64,000 nt of DNA from CAVQGZ01 sp963714455 (GTDB taxonomy: Bacteria > Actinomycetota > Actinomycetes > Jiangellales > Jiangellaceae). The stretch lies in the NCBI GenBank assembly GCA_963714455.1, contig CAVQON010000015.1, positions 496,001 through 560,000 of the forward strand, given 5' to 3'. Shown piece after piece: positions 34,892 to 44,749 of this stretch; the stretch's first letter is position 1; every line of letters starts with the position of its first letter. The notes below the pieces were generated by a model, which saw only the letters and a list, made by a program, of their open reading frames with translations, was not told where the DNA came from and searched no databases. Made by a program: the position numbers and the translations under genes.

Positions 34892-35749
34892 TCATCCCCA
34901 CGTCAGCTGGGCGCGCATGGTGACGTCCCGGTCGGTGTTCGCGGTGACCACCTCCAGGTGCCCGTCCGGTGCCGTCCACCCGCTGACGAAGCACCGGTCA
35001 TGGGCCAGCAACGGGCGCGCGGCACGAAAGGCGAAGGTCGCGACGCGTCGCGCCGGGTGGTGACGTCGGGCGGCCTGCATCAGCAGCACCGCCTGCAGCG
35101 GCCCGTGCACGACGAGACCCGCGTAGCGCTCCTCGTCCGTCGCGTAGGGCAGGTCGTAGTGGATGCGGTGCGCGTTGAACGTCAGGGCCGAGAAACGGAA
35201 CAGCAGCACGGGGTCGAGGGGCTGCTCATCGGTCCACGCGACGTCGGGGGGCACCGGGTCCGGTGGTGGGGTGCGCACCGAGGTGGGCTTGGCCAGGTAG
35301 ACGAGGTCTTGCTCCTCCTCGACGGCGACGCCGGCCGCGGACGCCACCGAGTGGCGCACCGTGACGAGCACCATCGGGCCGGTCCGGCCCTGCTTGGACG
35401 AGACCGAGACGATCACCGACGTCCGCGTCACCGCCTCGCCGAGGTGCAGGTCGCGGTGGAACGTCAGCCGCCCGCCTGCCCACATGCGCCGCTCCAGGTC
35501 GACTGCCGGAAGGAAGCCGCCGCGGCGCGGGTGACCGTCGACCCCGAGCTCGGCCGTCGGCACCATGGGCAGGAAGTACAGCCAGTGCCACAGCTCGGGC
35601 AGCCGGTCGCCCTCGGCCAGGTCGGCCCCCGGCTGGTCGAGGGTGAGTGCCAGCCCTCGGGCCGGCGTCGGGTACAGCACGTCGGCCACCTGCTGGGTGC
35701 GCCCGACCCACTCGTCAGCGTCGAGCTCGTGTGTCGGGGCGGGGGGCAT
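34892..35749 (-). CDS. Hotdog-fold mesaconyl/itaconyl-CoA hydratase-like protein
   Basis: A 285-residue two-hotdog dehydratase of the FAS1-like/HTD2 group. The active-site strand RFSALTFNAHRIHYD (about residues 195-209) and GLVVHGPLQAVLLM are typical of mesaconyl-C4-CoA and itaconyl-CoA hydratases. It would add water to give citramalyl-CoA for the lyase encoded next. It is shorter than the classical ethylmalonyl-pathway Mch (about 340 residues). The ATG at 35749 lies 14 bases after the pyruvate phosphate dikinase stop, so it belongs to that operon. Confidence 0.8.
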   Translation of the reverse strand: MPPAPTHELDADEWVGRTQQVADVLYPTPARGLALTLDQPGADLAEGDRLPELWHWLYFLPMVPTAELGVDGHPRRGGFLPAVDLERRMWAGGRLTFHRDLHLGEAVTRTSVIVSVSSKQGRTGPMVLVTVRHSVASAAGVAVEEEQDLVYLAKPTSVRTPPPDPVPPDVAWTDEQPLDPVLLFRFSALTFNAHRIHYDLPYATDEERYAGLVVHGPLQAVLLMQAARRHHPARRVATFAFRAARPLLAHDRCFVSGWTAPDGHLEVVTANTDRDVTMRAQLTWG

Positions 35750-35763
35750 AGGTCGACCTTGCG

Positions 35764-38457
35764 CTAGCTGCTGCCTGCGGGCGAGCCGAGCAACGCTGCG
35801 CGACCTGCTTCGAGACGCGCCACCGGCACGCGGAACGGCGAGCACGACACGTAGTCGACCCCGACGGCGTCGAAGAAGTGGATCGACGCCGGGTCGCCGC
35901 CGTGCTCCCCGCACACACCGACCTCCAGGTGCGGGTTGACGGCCTTGCCTGCCTCGGTGGCGAGCTCGACGAGCTGCCCGACCCCTTGGGTGTCCAGCGA
36001 CTCGAACGGGGAGACGCCGAACACGCCGAGCTCGAGGTAGCGGCCGAAGAACTCGCCCTCGACGTCGTCGCGGGAGAACGCCCACGTCATCTGGGTCAGG
36101 TCGTTGGTGCCGAAGGAGAAGAACTCTGCCCGCTCGGCGATCTGGCCGGCCGTCAGCGCCGCCCGCGGCACCTCGATCATCGTCCCGATCGGCGTGCTCA
36201 GCTCCACGCCGTAGGCCTCCTGCACCTCGGCGAGCACCGCACTGGCCCGCTCGTGCATCAGCTCGTACTCCTGCACGGCAGCCGTCAGGGGGATCATCAC
36301 CTCCGGCCGCGGGTTCTTGCCCGCGGCGACGAGCTCGGCGGCGGCCTCGGCGAGCGCGCGCACCTGCATCTCGTACAGCCCCTCGATGACCAGCCCGAGG
36401 CGCACGCCGCGCAGACCCAGCATCGGGTTCTGCTCGTGCATGCGGCGGACGGCGTCGAAGACGCGGGCACGGTCGGGGTCGAGCTGGGTCCCCCGCTCGG
36501 TGGCGATGGCCGCCTCGACCTCGAGCTCCGTCAGGGCGGGGAGGAACTCGTGCAGCGGCGGGTCGAGCAGCCGGACGATGACCGGCAGGCCGTCCATCGC
36601 TTCGAGGATCTCCAGGTAGTCGCCCTTCTGGAGCGGCTCGAGCGCATCGAGAGCCACCTGTCGCCCCTCGTCGGTGTCGGCGAGGATGAGGTCTTCGACG
36701 CGTTGGCGGCGCTCGCCGAGGAACATGTGCTCGGTGCGGCACAGCCCGATCCCCTCGGCGCCGAAACGGCGCGCACGCTGGGAGTCGTCGCCGGTGTCGG
36801 AGTTCGCGCGCACCCGCAGCCGCCGTCGCTCGTCGGCGTGGGTGAGGATGCGGTGCACCGCACTGACCAGGGGGTCGTGGTCGACCCCGACCTTGCCCTC
36901 GAAGTACTGCACGACCGGGGAGTCCTGCACCGGTACCTCACCGGCGTAGACCCGTCCGCTGGTGCCGTCGATCGACAGCACGTCGCCCTCGGTGAACACG
37001 CTGCCGTCCGGCGACGTCAGGGTCTTGCCGGCCAGGTCGATGTCGAGGTCCTCGGCTCCGCAGACGCACGTCTTTCCCATGCCACGGGCCACCACCGCCG
37101 CGTGCGACGTCTTGCCGCCGCGGGTGGTGAGGATGCCGTTGGCCGCCACCATGCCCTTGAGGTCGTCCGGGGTGGTCTCGCGTCGCACGAGCAGCACGGT
37201 CTCGCCGCGGTCGGCCCAGTCCTGCGCGTCGTGGGAGTCGAAGACGATGCGTCCCACCGCCGCTCCGGGTGAGGCCGCGACAGCCTTGGTGAGCGGGGCT
37301 GCGCTCGCCGCCGACAGGTCGAAGTGCGGGAACATCAGATGGGTGAGCTGCGCCCCGTTGACGCGGCGGAGCGCCTCGTCCATGTCGATGAGGCCCTCGT
37401 CGACCATGTGGCTGGCGATGATGAACGCGGCCGCGGCGGTGCGTTTGCCCACACGGGTCTGCAGCATCCAGAGCTTGCCGCGCTCGATCGTGAACTCGAT
37501 GTCGCACAGGTCGCGGTAGTGCTCCTCGAGACGGGCCATGACGCCGATCAGCTCGTCGTAGATCGGCTTGTCAGCCGTCTCCAGCTCGGCCAGCGCGTGC
37601 GCGTTGCGGATGCCGGCGACGACGTCCTCGCCCTGCGCGTCCTCCAGCCAGTCGCCGTAGACGCCCGGCTCCCCGGTGGCGGGGTCGCGGGTGAACGCCA
37701 CGCCGGTGTAGGAGTCGCCGCCCATGTTGCCGAACACCATGGACTGGACGTTCACCGCGGTGCCGAGGTCGCCAGGAATACGTTCCTGACGGCGATAGAG
37801 AATGGCGCGGTCAGTGTTCCAGGACTCGAACACGGCCTTGATGGCCAAGTCGACCTGGGTATGGGGGTCGTCCGGGAACGGCTGACCGGTCTGCTCGGCG
37901 ACGATGTCCTTGTAGCGGGCGGCCAGGCGGGCCAGGTCTTTCGCGTCCAGGTCGAGGTCGCTGGCGGTGCCCTTGGCAGCCTTCTCCTCGTCCATGACGT
38001 GCTCGAACAGCTCGCCGTCGATGCCCAGGACGGTGTCGCCGAACATGTGGATGAGTCGGCGGTAGGAGTCCCACACGAACCGCTCGTTGCCGGTCGCCTT
38101 CACGAGGCCGTCGATGGTGTGCTCGTTCAGGCCGATGTTCAGGACAGTGTCCATCATGCCGGGCATCGAGAACTTGCCGCCCGAGCGCACCGACAGCAGC
38201 AGCGGGCTGTCGGGGTCACCGAAGCCCTTGCCGGTGGCCTTCTCGACCTCGGCGAGCGCGGCGCTCACCTCGTCGGCCAGCTCGTCCGGGACGCTGCCGT
38301 GGTGCAGGTAGTACTGGCACGCCTCGGTCGTCACCGTGAACCCCGGCGGCACCGGCAGACCCATGTTGGTCATCTCGGCCAGGTTGGCGCCCTTGCCACC
38401 CAGCAGGTCTTTCTGGTCTTTGTTGCCCTGGGCGAAGTGGTAGACGTAGGTGGGCAT
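35764..38457 (-). CDS. ppdK: Pyruvate phosphate dikinase
   Basis: An 897-residue enzyme converting pyruvate, ATP and phosphate to PEP, AMP and pyrophosphate, reversibly. The N-terminal ATP-grasp has LLGGKGANLAEMTNMGLPVPPGF (about 18-40) and VRSGGKFSMPGMMDT. The swivelling phosphohistidine domain has GGKTSHAAVVARGMG with the phosphorylated His452. The C-terminal PEP/pyruvate TIM barrel has GAEGIGLCRTEHMF, FSFGTNDLTQMTW and VGVCGEHGGDP. The length matches the usual 870-900. GGAGG stands five bases before the ATG at 38457. It is first in a four-gene operon with the hydratase, lyase and CoA transferase, so it probably recycles the pyruvate they make into PEP. Confidence 0.93.
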   Translation of the reverse strand: MPTYVYHFAQGNKDQKDLLGGKGANLAEMTNMGLPVPPGFTVTTEACQYYLHHGSVPDELADEVSAALAEVEKATGKGFGDPDSPLLLSVRSGGKFSMPGMMDTVLNIGLNEHTIDGLVKATGNERFVWDSYRRLIHMFGDTVLGIDGELFEHVMDEEKAAKGTASDLDLDAKDLARLAARYKDIVAEQTGQPFPDDPHTQVDLAIKAVFESWNTDRAILYRRQERIPGDLGTAVNVQSMVFGNMGGDSYTGVAFTRDPATGEPGVYGDWLEDAQGEDVVAGIRNAHALAELETADKPIYDELIGVMARLEEHYRDLCDIEFTIERGKLWMLQTRVGKRTAAAAFIIASHMVDEGLIDMDEALRRVNGAQLTHLMFPHFDLSAASAAPLTKAVAASPGAAVGRIVFDSHDAQDWADRGETVLLVRRETTPDDLKGMVAANGILTTRGGKTSHAAVVARGMGKTCVCGAEDLDIDLAGKTLTSPDGSVFTEGDVLSIDGTSGRVYAGEVPVQDSPVVQYFEGKVGVDHDPLVSAVHRILTHADERRRLRVRANSDTGDDSQRARRFGAEGIGLCRTEHMFLGERRQRVEDLILADTDEGRQVALDALEPLQKGDYLEILEAMDGLPVIVRLLDPPLHEFLPALTELEVEAAIATERGTQLDPDRARVFDAVRRMHEQNPMLGLRGVRLGLVIEGLYEMQVRALAEAAAELVAAGKNPRPEVMIPLTAAVQEYELMHERASAVLAEVQEAYGVELSTPIGTMIEVPRAALTAGQIAERAEFFSFGTNDLTQMTWAFSRDDVEGEFFGRYLELGVFGVSPFESLDTQGVGQLVELATEAGKAVNPHLEVGVCGEHGGDPASIHFFDAVGVDYVSCSPFRVPVARLEAGRAALLGSPAGSS

Positions 38458-38587
38458 CAGGCCTCCATCGGTGGCGTCACCTGGAGGCAGCGCCCGCGCC
38501 CTGGCTGCTGTCTCGTCGGGATGAGTCGGTCCATGGGTCCCCCAAGGGAGCGCAACCAGCAATCCCCCAGTCCTATGGGCAGGAGGA

Positions 38588-38651
38588 CGACCCCGTCAAC
38601 CCGTTGTCGCAAGGACGGGTCGAACGACGCCAGCCCGGGACCATCGTCCCG
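38588..38651 (-). terminator. Two hairpins after the two-component operon
   Basis: CGGGAC-CATC-GTCCCG (38636-38651) is a compact 6-bp hairpin 27 bases past the response-regulator stop on the minus strand. CGACCCCGTC (38588-38597) pairs with GACGGGTCG (38614-38622) with one bulge. Together they probably insulate the ppdK operon from the two-component genes. Confidence 0.4.
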
Positions 38652-38677
38652 AGGCGGAGACGAGCATGGCGCAAGGG

Positions 38678-39322
38678 TCAGGAGTCGCCGAGCAAGCCGT
38701 GCTCGTGGACGAACACGATGGCCGCGGAACGGTCACGCAACCCGAGCTTGGCGAGCACCGAACCCAGGTGCGTCTTGACCGTCGCCTGACTGATGAACAG
38801 CTGCTGGGCCACCTCGTCGTTGGTGGCGCCTCGGCCGACCACGTGCAGCACGTCACGTTCGCGGGCCGTCAGCCGGCGCAGCTCGGGCACGGCCTTGGCT
38901 GCCCTGGCTGTGCGGTAGCCGGCCAGCACACGGGCCGTGACGGCAGGGTCGAGCCACGCGTCCCCCTCGGCCACCCGCCGGATCGCGCGGATGATCTCCT
39001 CGCCCGGAGCGTCCTTCAGGACGAACCCGGCTGCCCCCGCGTGCAGGGCCGCAGCGATCGTCTCGTCGTCGTCGAACGTGGTCAGCACCAGCACCGGCGG
39101 GCCCCCCGCCCGGCGAACCTGGGCCGTCGCTGCGGCTCCGTCGAGCCGCTTCATCCGGACGTCCATCACGACCACGTCGACGGTGTGGCGTGTCAGCGCA
39201 TCGACAACCTCGTCGCCGTCGGCACACTCGGCCACCACGGCCATCTCGGCCGCAGTCTCCACGATCTTGCGCAGACCTTGCCGCACGAGAGCCTGGTCGT
39301 CGACGAGCAGCAGGCGGATCAC
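38678..39322 (-). CDS. NarL/LuxR-family response regulator
   Basis: A 214-residue two-component response regulator. The receiver domain (residues 1-120) has the acidic pair in LVDDQALVRQ, the phosphoacceptor Asp at about 53 in VVVMDVRM, and the conserved Lys in FVLKDAPGEE. The C-terminal LuxR helix-turn-helix is LTARERDVLHVVGRGATNDEVA to ATVKTHLGSVLAKL. Its GTG start overlaps the histidine-kinase stop (GTGA). The likely target is the divergent ABC exporter operon at 40.5-42.5 kb. Confidence 0.92.
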   Translation of the reverse strand: MIRLLLVDDQALVRQGLRKIVETAAEMAVVAECADGDEVVDALTRHTVDVVVMDVRMKRLDGAAATAQVRRAGGPPVLVLTTFDDDETIAAALHAGAAGFVLKDAPGEEIIRAIRRVAEGDAWLDPAVTARVLAGYRTARAAKAVPELRRLTARERDVLHVVGRGATNDEVAQQLFISQATVKTHLGSVLAKLGLRDRSAAIVFVHEHGLLGDS

Positions 39323-40359
39323 GCGGGCAGTGTCGCAGCCAGGCGCCACGAGCGTCCTGACGAGTCCGGGCCCGCCTGGAAGGTGCCACCGACGACGGCC
39401 ACCCTCGCGCGGGCACTGCTGAGCCCGGCGCCGTCGGCCACCGGGACGCGGTCCTCGTCCCACGCGTTGAGGATCTCGAGCACCACGGCCTCGGGCTGGA
39501 CGTCGAGATGCACCTCGACAGGACCCTGCGCGTGCTTCACCGCGTTGGTCACGCCTTCTTGCACCAGTCGGTAGAGCGTCGTCGAGGCCAAGGGGGACAG
39601 ACGAGCCGTGTCGGCGAATCCCTGCGCGGTCACCTCGACGCCACTTCGCCGAAAGCCCTCCAGCAGCGCCGGTACCTCCGAGGCGTCCGGCGAGGCGAGC
39701 AGGGCGATGTCCTCGTCGGAACGCAGGAGCCGCACCACCCCACGGATCTGCGCCATGCTCTCCCGACCATGCCGCTCGGCCTCGTCAAGCGCCTCGACGG
39801 CCGCGTCCGGGTCGTCCGGCAACGACAACCGGGCCGCCGTGATGTGCAGCATGGTCACGGCCAAGGCATGACCGACGACGTCGTGAACCTCGCCGGCGAC
39901 GCGCCGACGTTCCTCCAGCACCACCTGCTCGCTGAGCCGCTGCTCGACCGACCGCAGGTCGGCCATGGCCCGAGCGAACGCGGCGACGAGCACCACCACT
40001 CCTGCGGACACCATGAGCGTGCGCGCGGCTCCGGTGAGCATCGCGCTCAGACCGACAAGAGACAACGTCACCGCGATCGTGAGGGGAACCCACACCGGCG
40101 TGCTGACGACCCTCGACCCGCGGCGGATGTCGTACACCATGCCCAAGCCCTGCACCGCGGCCCAGCCGCCCAACAGTGCGAGCGCCCAGAAGGCCACCGC
40201 AGACCACTCGAAGAGAAGCTGCGCGAGTGACCACACGGCCATCCCCACCGCGAACATGGCCAGGCCAGCCCACCGACCACGTGCCGTCCCCGCCCGGCCA
40301 GGGACGTCCGCACCAGCGCCGAGGAGGTCACGTTCGATCGGTGCGACGGCCGGTGCCAT
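39319..40359 (-). CDS. NarX/DesK-type sensor histidine kinase
   Basis: A 346-residue membrane histidine kinase. About four hydrophobic helices cover residues 25-125 (FAVGMAVWSLAQLLF, FWALALLGGWAAV, VPLTIAVTLSLVGLSA, VSAGVVVLVAAFA). The HisKA_3 dimerisation helix contains ERRRVAGEVHDVVGHAL with the phosphorylated His159. The ATPase part has the N-box EGVTNAVKHAQ and a short G-box DGAGLSSAR. With no large extracellular domain it probably senses something in the membrane, as do kinases that control ABC exporters. The ATG at 40359 is used; the long upstream extension of the frame is an artefact. Confidence 0.9.
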   Translation of the reverse strand: MAPAVAPIERDLLGAGADVPGRAGTARGRWAGLAMFAVGMAVWSLAQLLFEWSAVAFWALALLGGWAAVQGLGMVYDIRRGSRVVSTPVWVPLTIAVTLSLVGLSAMLTGAARTLMVSAGVVVLVAAFARAMADLRSVEQRLSEQVVLEERRRVAGEVHDVVGHALAVTMLHITAARLSLPDDPDAAVEALDEAERHGRESMAQIRGVVRLLRSDEDIALLASPDASEVPALLEGFRRSGVEVTAQGFADTARLSPLASTTLYRLVQEGVTNAVKHAQGPVEVHLDVQPEAVVLEILNAWDEDRVPVADGAGLSSARARVAVVGGTFQAGPDSSGRSWRLAATLPA

Positions 40360-40520
40360 GGATCGACTCTGCCACGGGCGTCGTGCCGGCACATCCGCCA
40401 CCGGTCGCAACCGATCTCCCCCCACGGGATGAGGTGGTCGAGCCCCGGAGCCGATGGCAGCGGCCCCCGCACTTGCGACAGTCGACCTGCCAGCTCGACC
40501 CCACACGAAACGAGGACTCC
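40360..40520. promoter_or_regulatory. Divergent control region of sensor kinase and exporter
   Basis: These 161 bases separate the two divergent transcription units. GTCGCAA (40404-40410) and TTGCGAC (40473-40479) are perfect inverted copies 62 bases apart and could be response-regulator sites facing each unit. No clear -10 hexamer is visible. Confidence 0.3.
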
Positions 40521-40720
40521 ATGTCTCAGCACGCCCACGAGGCCGACAGCATCGGTCGGTCGAGACTAGCCATCCTTCGGTCGATACTGCTGTCTCCAGC
40601 CGCGCTCGGCATAGCCACCGGCATCGTCGTCGGCGCACTGACTGGGCAGTGGTGGGCCATCGGCCCCCTGGTCGGCGTGTTCTACGGGCTGTCCGCGCTC
40701 GTGCGACGGACGCAGCAGCC

Positions 40721-40724
<4 letters not shown>
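40521..40724 (+). CDS. Small membrane protein of the ABC exporter operon
   Basis: A 67-residue protein with two adjacent hydrophobic stretches (ILLSPAALGIATGIVVGALTG and WWAIGPLVGVFYGLSAL, about residues 20-58), a polar His/Asp-containing N-terminus and a basic tail. No family recognised. Its stop overlaps the ATP-binding protein start (ATGA) and GAGGA precedes its ATG, so it is truly translated and coupled to the exporter. It may be an accessory or signalling subunit. Confidence 0.7.
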
Positions 40725-41664
<940 letters not shown>

Positions 41665-41668
<4 letters not shown>

Positions 41669-42471
41669 ACGCGGGCTCGGCGCTGCTCAGCCAGAGCCGC
41701 TACAACCTGCTGGCGAGCCTGCGGACCGGTTCGAGCGTGGCCGTGGGCATCGTCCTGCCGGTGGCTCTCTACCTGGGCATGTCCCTGCTGTTCGGGTCCG
41801 AGAGTCTCGGAGGCGACAACCCGGTACCTGTTCGCGGGGCCGGCGACGCACCCGACCTGCGGACGTTTCTCGTCGGCGGCTTCATGGCCTACGCCGCCCT
41901 CTACTCCGGCTTCGTCGCTCTCACGCCCGAGCTCGTGGAGATTCGCGAACGGGGCCTGCTCAAGCGACTCCGGGGCACGCCGATGCCACTGTCGATCTTC
42001 GTCGCCGCCCGGCTGACGATCGCCCTGCTGATCACAGCGCTCGCCGTGGCCGCCATCGGCCTGCTCGGCTGGGCCGTGTTCGGCATCACCCCGCAGGCGT
42101 CGGCGATCGTGCCGCTCGTCGTGTACACCGTCGTAGGTACGGTCACGTTCACATTCCTGGGATTCGCTCTCGCCACGCTCGTGCGGTCCTCGGCTACCGC
42201 GCAAGGCGTCACCAACGCGGTGGCGCTCGTCCTCGCGATGATCTCGGGGGTCTTCTTCAGCACCGAGGCGCTGCCCGAGGCCGTCACCACGGCCGCGCAG
42301 GTGTTGCCGTTGGAGCCCCTGGCGAACGCGCTGCAGGCCCTGTACGTGCCCGGCGCCGAGGACGTGGGGCTCGACCCCCGCAACCTGGGCGTTCTCGCCG
42401 CATGGGCACTGGTGGCCGTCGCCGTCGTCGCCCTTCGAGGATTCCACTGGCAGCCTCGGCTGGCGAGGTAG
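41665..42471 (+). CDS. ABC-2 type exporter permease
   Basis: A 268-residue membrane subunit with six hydrophobic segments in the ABC-2 arrangement. They include VAVGIVLPVALYLGMSLLF (about 25-43), FLVGGFMAYAALYSGFVAL, a cytoplasmic ERGLLKRLRGTPM coupling helix (about 97-109) and AVALVLAMISGVFFSTEALP (about 190-209). The coupling-helix sequence is typical of NatB/DrrB-like permeases. The GTG start overlaps the ATPase stop. Confidence 0.88.
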
Positions 42472-42482
42472 GCCCCGCTACC

Positions 42483-42833
42483 GTGACGTCGGTGAGCAAG
42501 ATCTTCACCGCGAGCGTCGCCTCGGTGTATCCCCTCTATGTCACGAAGCTCGAGCGGAAGGGACGCACCCAGGCAGAGCTGGACGAGGTGATCGCCTGGC
42601 TCACCGGCTTCGACGAGTCGGCCCTGCAGGCCCACCTGACCGCGGGCACGACGTTCGAGGAGTTCTTCGCTGCGGCTGACCTCAACCCGAACGCGTCGTT
42701 GATCACCGGGGCGGTGTGCGGCGTTCGGGTGGAGGACGTCGAGCACCCGTTGATGCGAAGGATCCGCTACCTCGACAAGCTGGTCGACGAGCTCGCGAAG
42801 GGCAAGACGATGCAGAAGGTGCTGCGGGCGTAG
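42483..42833 (+). CDS. DUF2200 protein
   Basis: A 116-residue cytoplasmic protein of the DUF2200 family, recognised by YPLYVTKLERKGRTQAELDEVIAWLTGF (about residues 16-43) and the GAVCGVRVEDVEHPLMRRIRYLDKLVDELAKGK end. Function unknown. Two GTG starts, at 42483 and 42492, are possible; the second removes only three residues. It lies 11 bases past the permease stop and may be co-transcribed by chance. Confidence 0.8.
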   Translation: MTSVSKIFTASVASVYPLYVTKLERKGRTQAELDEVIAWLTGFDESALQAHLTAGTTFEEFFAAADLNPNASLITGAVCGVRVEDVEHPLMRRIRYLDKLVDELAKGKTMQKVLRA

Positions 42834-42886
42834 GGCGTCCCACTGCCCCACGTGCGGGCCGTCCCCGGTGGGTGCGAAGCGATCGA

Positions 42887-42908
42887 CGCCTGATCGGTGT
42901 ATCAGGCG
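42887..42908. terminator. Perfect 8-bp hairpin before the protease locus
   Basis: CGCCTGAT and ATCAGGCG with a 6-base loop, 54 bases past the DUF2200 stop and 86 before the matrixin ATG. It fits a terminator that separates the two units, but it could also be an operator for the matrixin gene. Confidence 0.45.
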
Positions 42909-42993
42909 GGCGGCTGGTGACTCCGTCCATGGTGTCCACCCGTTTCGCCCCTCGGCTGCCCGACACGGCACGCCGACGAGGAAAGGAGTTGCC

Positions 42994-44295
42994 ATGACGG
43001 CAGCAGTCCCAGCCAGCGCAGTCGGCCTCAAGGTCGGGTCGAAGGCCCAAGCCGTGCGCCCCGTGCAGGCGTACCTGGAGAAGTACGGCTACCTCGAGGG
43101 GCCGCAGAGCCCCTTCCAGGTCGACGACGTGCACATGCGCAGCGGAGCCGCCGACCACCTGCTCGACGAGCCCCTCGCCTCCATCAGCGGCGTGTTCGAC
43201 GAGGCCTCGGTGGAAGCGCTGCGCCACTTCCAGCGCTTCGCCGGGCTGGAGCCGACCGGCGAGCTCGACGAGCCGACCCGCGAGAAGATGAACTCGGCGC
43301 GGTGCGGCAACCCCGACACGTCTCCGACGGTCGAGGGTGCTGCCCTGGACGAGTTCGTCACCGGTGCGGGCAAGTGGTCGACGACCAACCTGACCTACTC
43401 GTTCCAGAACTACACGCCCGACCTGCCCCAGTCGACCGTGCAGTGGGCGATCGACCAGGCGTTCGGCATGTGGTCGGCGGAGACCCCGCTGCGCTTCCGG
43501 CGCGTGGCCGACGGCACCAGCGGCGACATCGTCATCCGGTTCGTCGCCGGTGACCACGGCGACGGCTCCCCGTTCGACGGCGCCAGCGGCGTCCTCGCCC
43601 ACGCGTTCTACCCGTCCAACAGCGGCCCGATCCGTGGCGACAGCCACTTCGACGAGGCCGAGACCTGGACGCTGAACATCCCCACCGGGGGTGGGATCGA
43701 CCTGGTCACCGTCGCGGCCCACGAGTTCGGACACGCCCTCGGTCTGAAGCACTCGGCTGACTCGTCGGCGCTGATGGCCCCCTTCTACGGAGGTCCCCGC
43801 CGGTTCTTGTCCACCGACGACATCTTGGGTATCCAGAGCCTCTACGGCGGTCCCGGAGCGCTGGAGAACGCGACGTGGATCCACGGCAACGCCGCGCTGA
43901 TCGAGCACCCGGGCAACGTGGAGTCGCAGCGCTACTACGGCTTCTACAACCGGGTGATCGGCAAGGCCAACACCACGAACTGGATCCACTTCGCCCTGCC
44001 CACCCCGGTCATCGAGGACGGTCGGCGACTCAACCTCGACCGCTTCATGCTGCGGGCCGTCATGGGTCGTTCGGCCACCCTGCGCGACGTGCACATCCGT
44101 GACGGCGAGCGTGTCGTCGCCCTGCACAACGGCGTGAACCTCTCCGGCAGCCAAGGCTTCGCGAAGTTCGGCGTCGCGTCGGTTCCCGACGTCGCATGGG
44201 GCGTGTCGGTCAGCCTCGGCTACACGTTCGGCTCGGGCCGCAGCTCAGACCGGCGCGTCGACCTCATCTCGGCCGGGTTCGACTACAAGCCCTGA
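42994..44295 (+). CDS. Matrixin-type zinc metalloprotease with peptidoglycan-binding-like prodomain
   Basis: A 433-residue protein arranged like animal matrix metalloproteases. A PG_binding_1-like helical prodomain spans residues 15-98 (VRPVQAYLEKYGYLEG to LRHFQRFAGLEPTGELDEPT). ARCGNPD follows at about 102-108, like the MMP cysteine switch PRCGxPD, with Cys104 able to cap the zinc. The catalytic domain has HEFGHALGLKH (His243, Glu244, His247, His253) and a downstream Met turn SSALMAPFY. A C-terminal beta domain of about 150 residues is unrecognised. No signal peptide is seen, so it may act inside the cell. GAAAGGAG precedes the ATG. A small gene follows 19 bases on. Confidence 0.88.
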   Translation: MTAAVPASAVGLKVGSKAQAVRPVQAYLEKYGYLEGPQSPFQVDDVHMRSGAADHLLDEPLASISGVFDEASVEALRHFQRFAGLEPTGELDEPTREKMNSARCGNPDTSPTVEGAALDEFVTGAGKWSTTNLTYSFQNYTPDLPQSTVQWAIDQAFGMWSAETPLRFRRVADGTSGDIVIRFVAGDHGDGSPFDGASGVLAHAFYPSNSGPIRGDSHFDEAETWTLNIPTGGGIDLVTVAAHEFGHALGLKHSADSSALMAPFYGGPRRFLSTDDILGIQSLYGGPGALENATWIHGNAALIEHPGNVESQRYYGFYNRVIGKANTTNWIHFALPTPVIEDGRRLNLDRFMLRAVMGRSATLRDVHIRDGERVVALHNGVNLSGSQGFAKFGVASVPDVAWGVSVSLGYTFGSGRSSDRRVDLISAGFDYKP

Positions 44296-44314
44296 CAGGG
44301 AGTACGAACGAACC

Positions 44315-44716
44315 GTGCGTACCGACCAACGGGCCAGGCACGCGGTGCTCGAGTCGCTCCTCGGGAGGAGACCCCTCCCGGGGAGCGACCAACCGCTGCT
44401 GCACCCCGACCTTCCCGACCTCGCCACGGGGCGCCGAGTGGTGCTCCTCGAGCGTCCCGAGGACGACCTGCACACCCCGCCGGTACCCGGCGTCGAGACA
44501 ACCACGCACGCCGACGACGCGCGCGAGCCTGGTACGGCCGTCCTGCAGTTCATGCCGCCTGAGGCGTTCGAAGACCGCGTAGGTGTGCGGCTGCGTGTCA
44601 GCGTCGTGGACGACCACGCACGCCTGCTTCGACTCGGGGAGGTCGTGGCGACGTTCGTCCAGGACGACAGCGGAGCCCTGGTCACCTCACAGCCGACGCA
44701 CGTCCTGGCCTACTGA
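44315..44716 (+). CDS. Small hypothetical protein of the protease locus
   Basis: A 133-residue soluble protein, unrecognised. The first 75 residues are polar with many Pro, Arg and Asp. The second half (about 88-130) predicts beta strands (VGVRLRVSVVDD, EVVATFVQDDSG). It follows the matrixin gene by 19 bases on the same strand, so it is likely co-expressed and could be its inhibitor, partner or substrate. GTG start. It ends 33 bases from the convergent CHAT gene. Confidence 0.6.
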   Translation: MRTDQRARHAVLESLLGRRPLPGSDQPLLHPDLPDLATGRRVVLLERPEDDLHTPPVPGVETTTHADDAREPGTAVLQFMPPEAFEDRVGVRLRVSVVDDHARLLRLGEVVATFVQDDSGALVTSQPTHVLAY

Positions 44717-44749
44717 GGCCGCTGTCGACTCGAGCCACGACGCTGCGGC

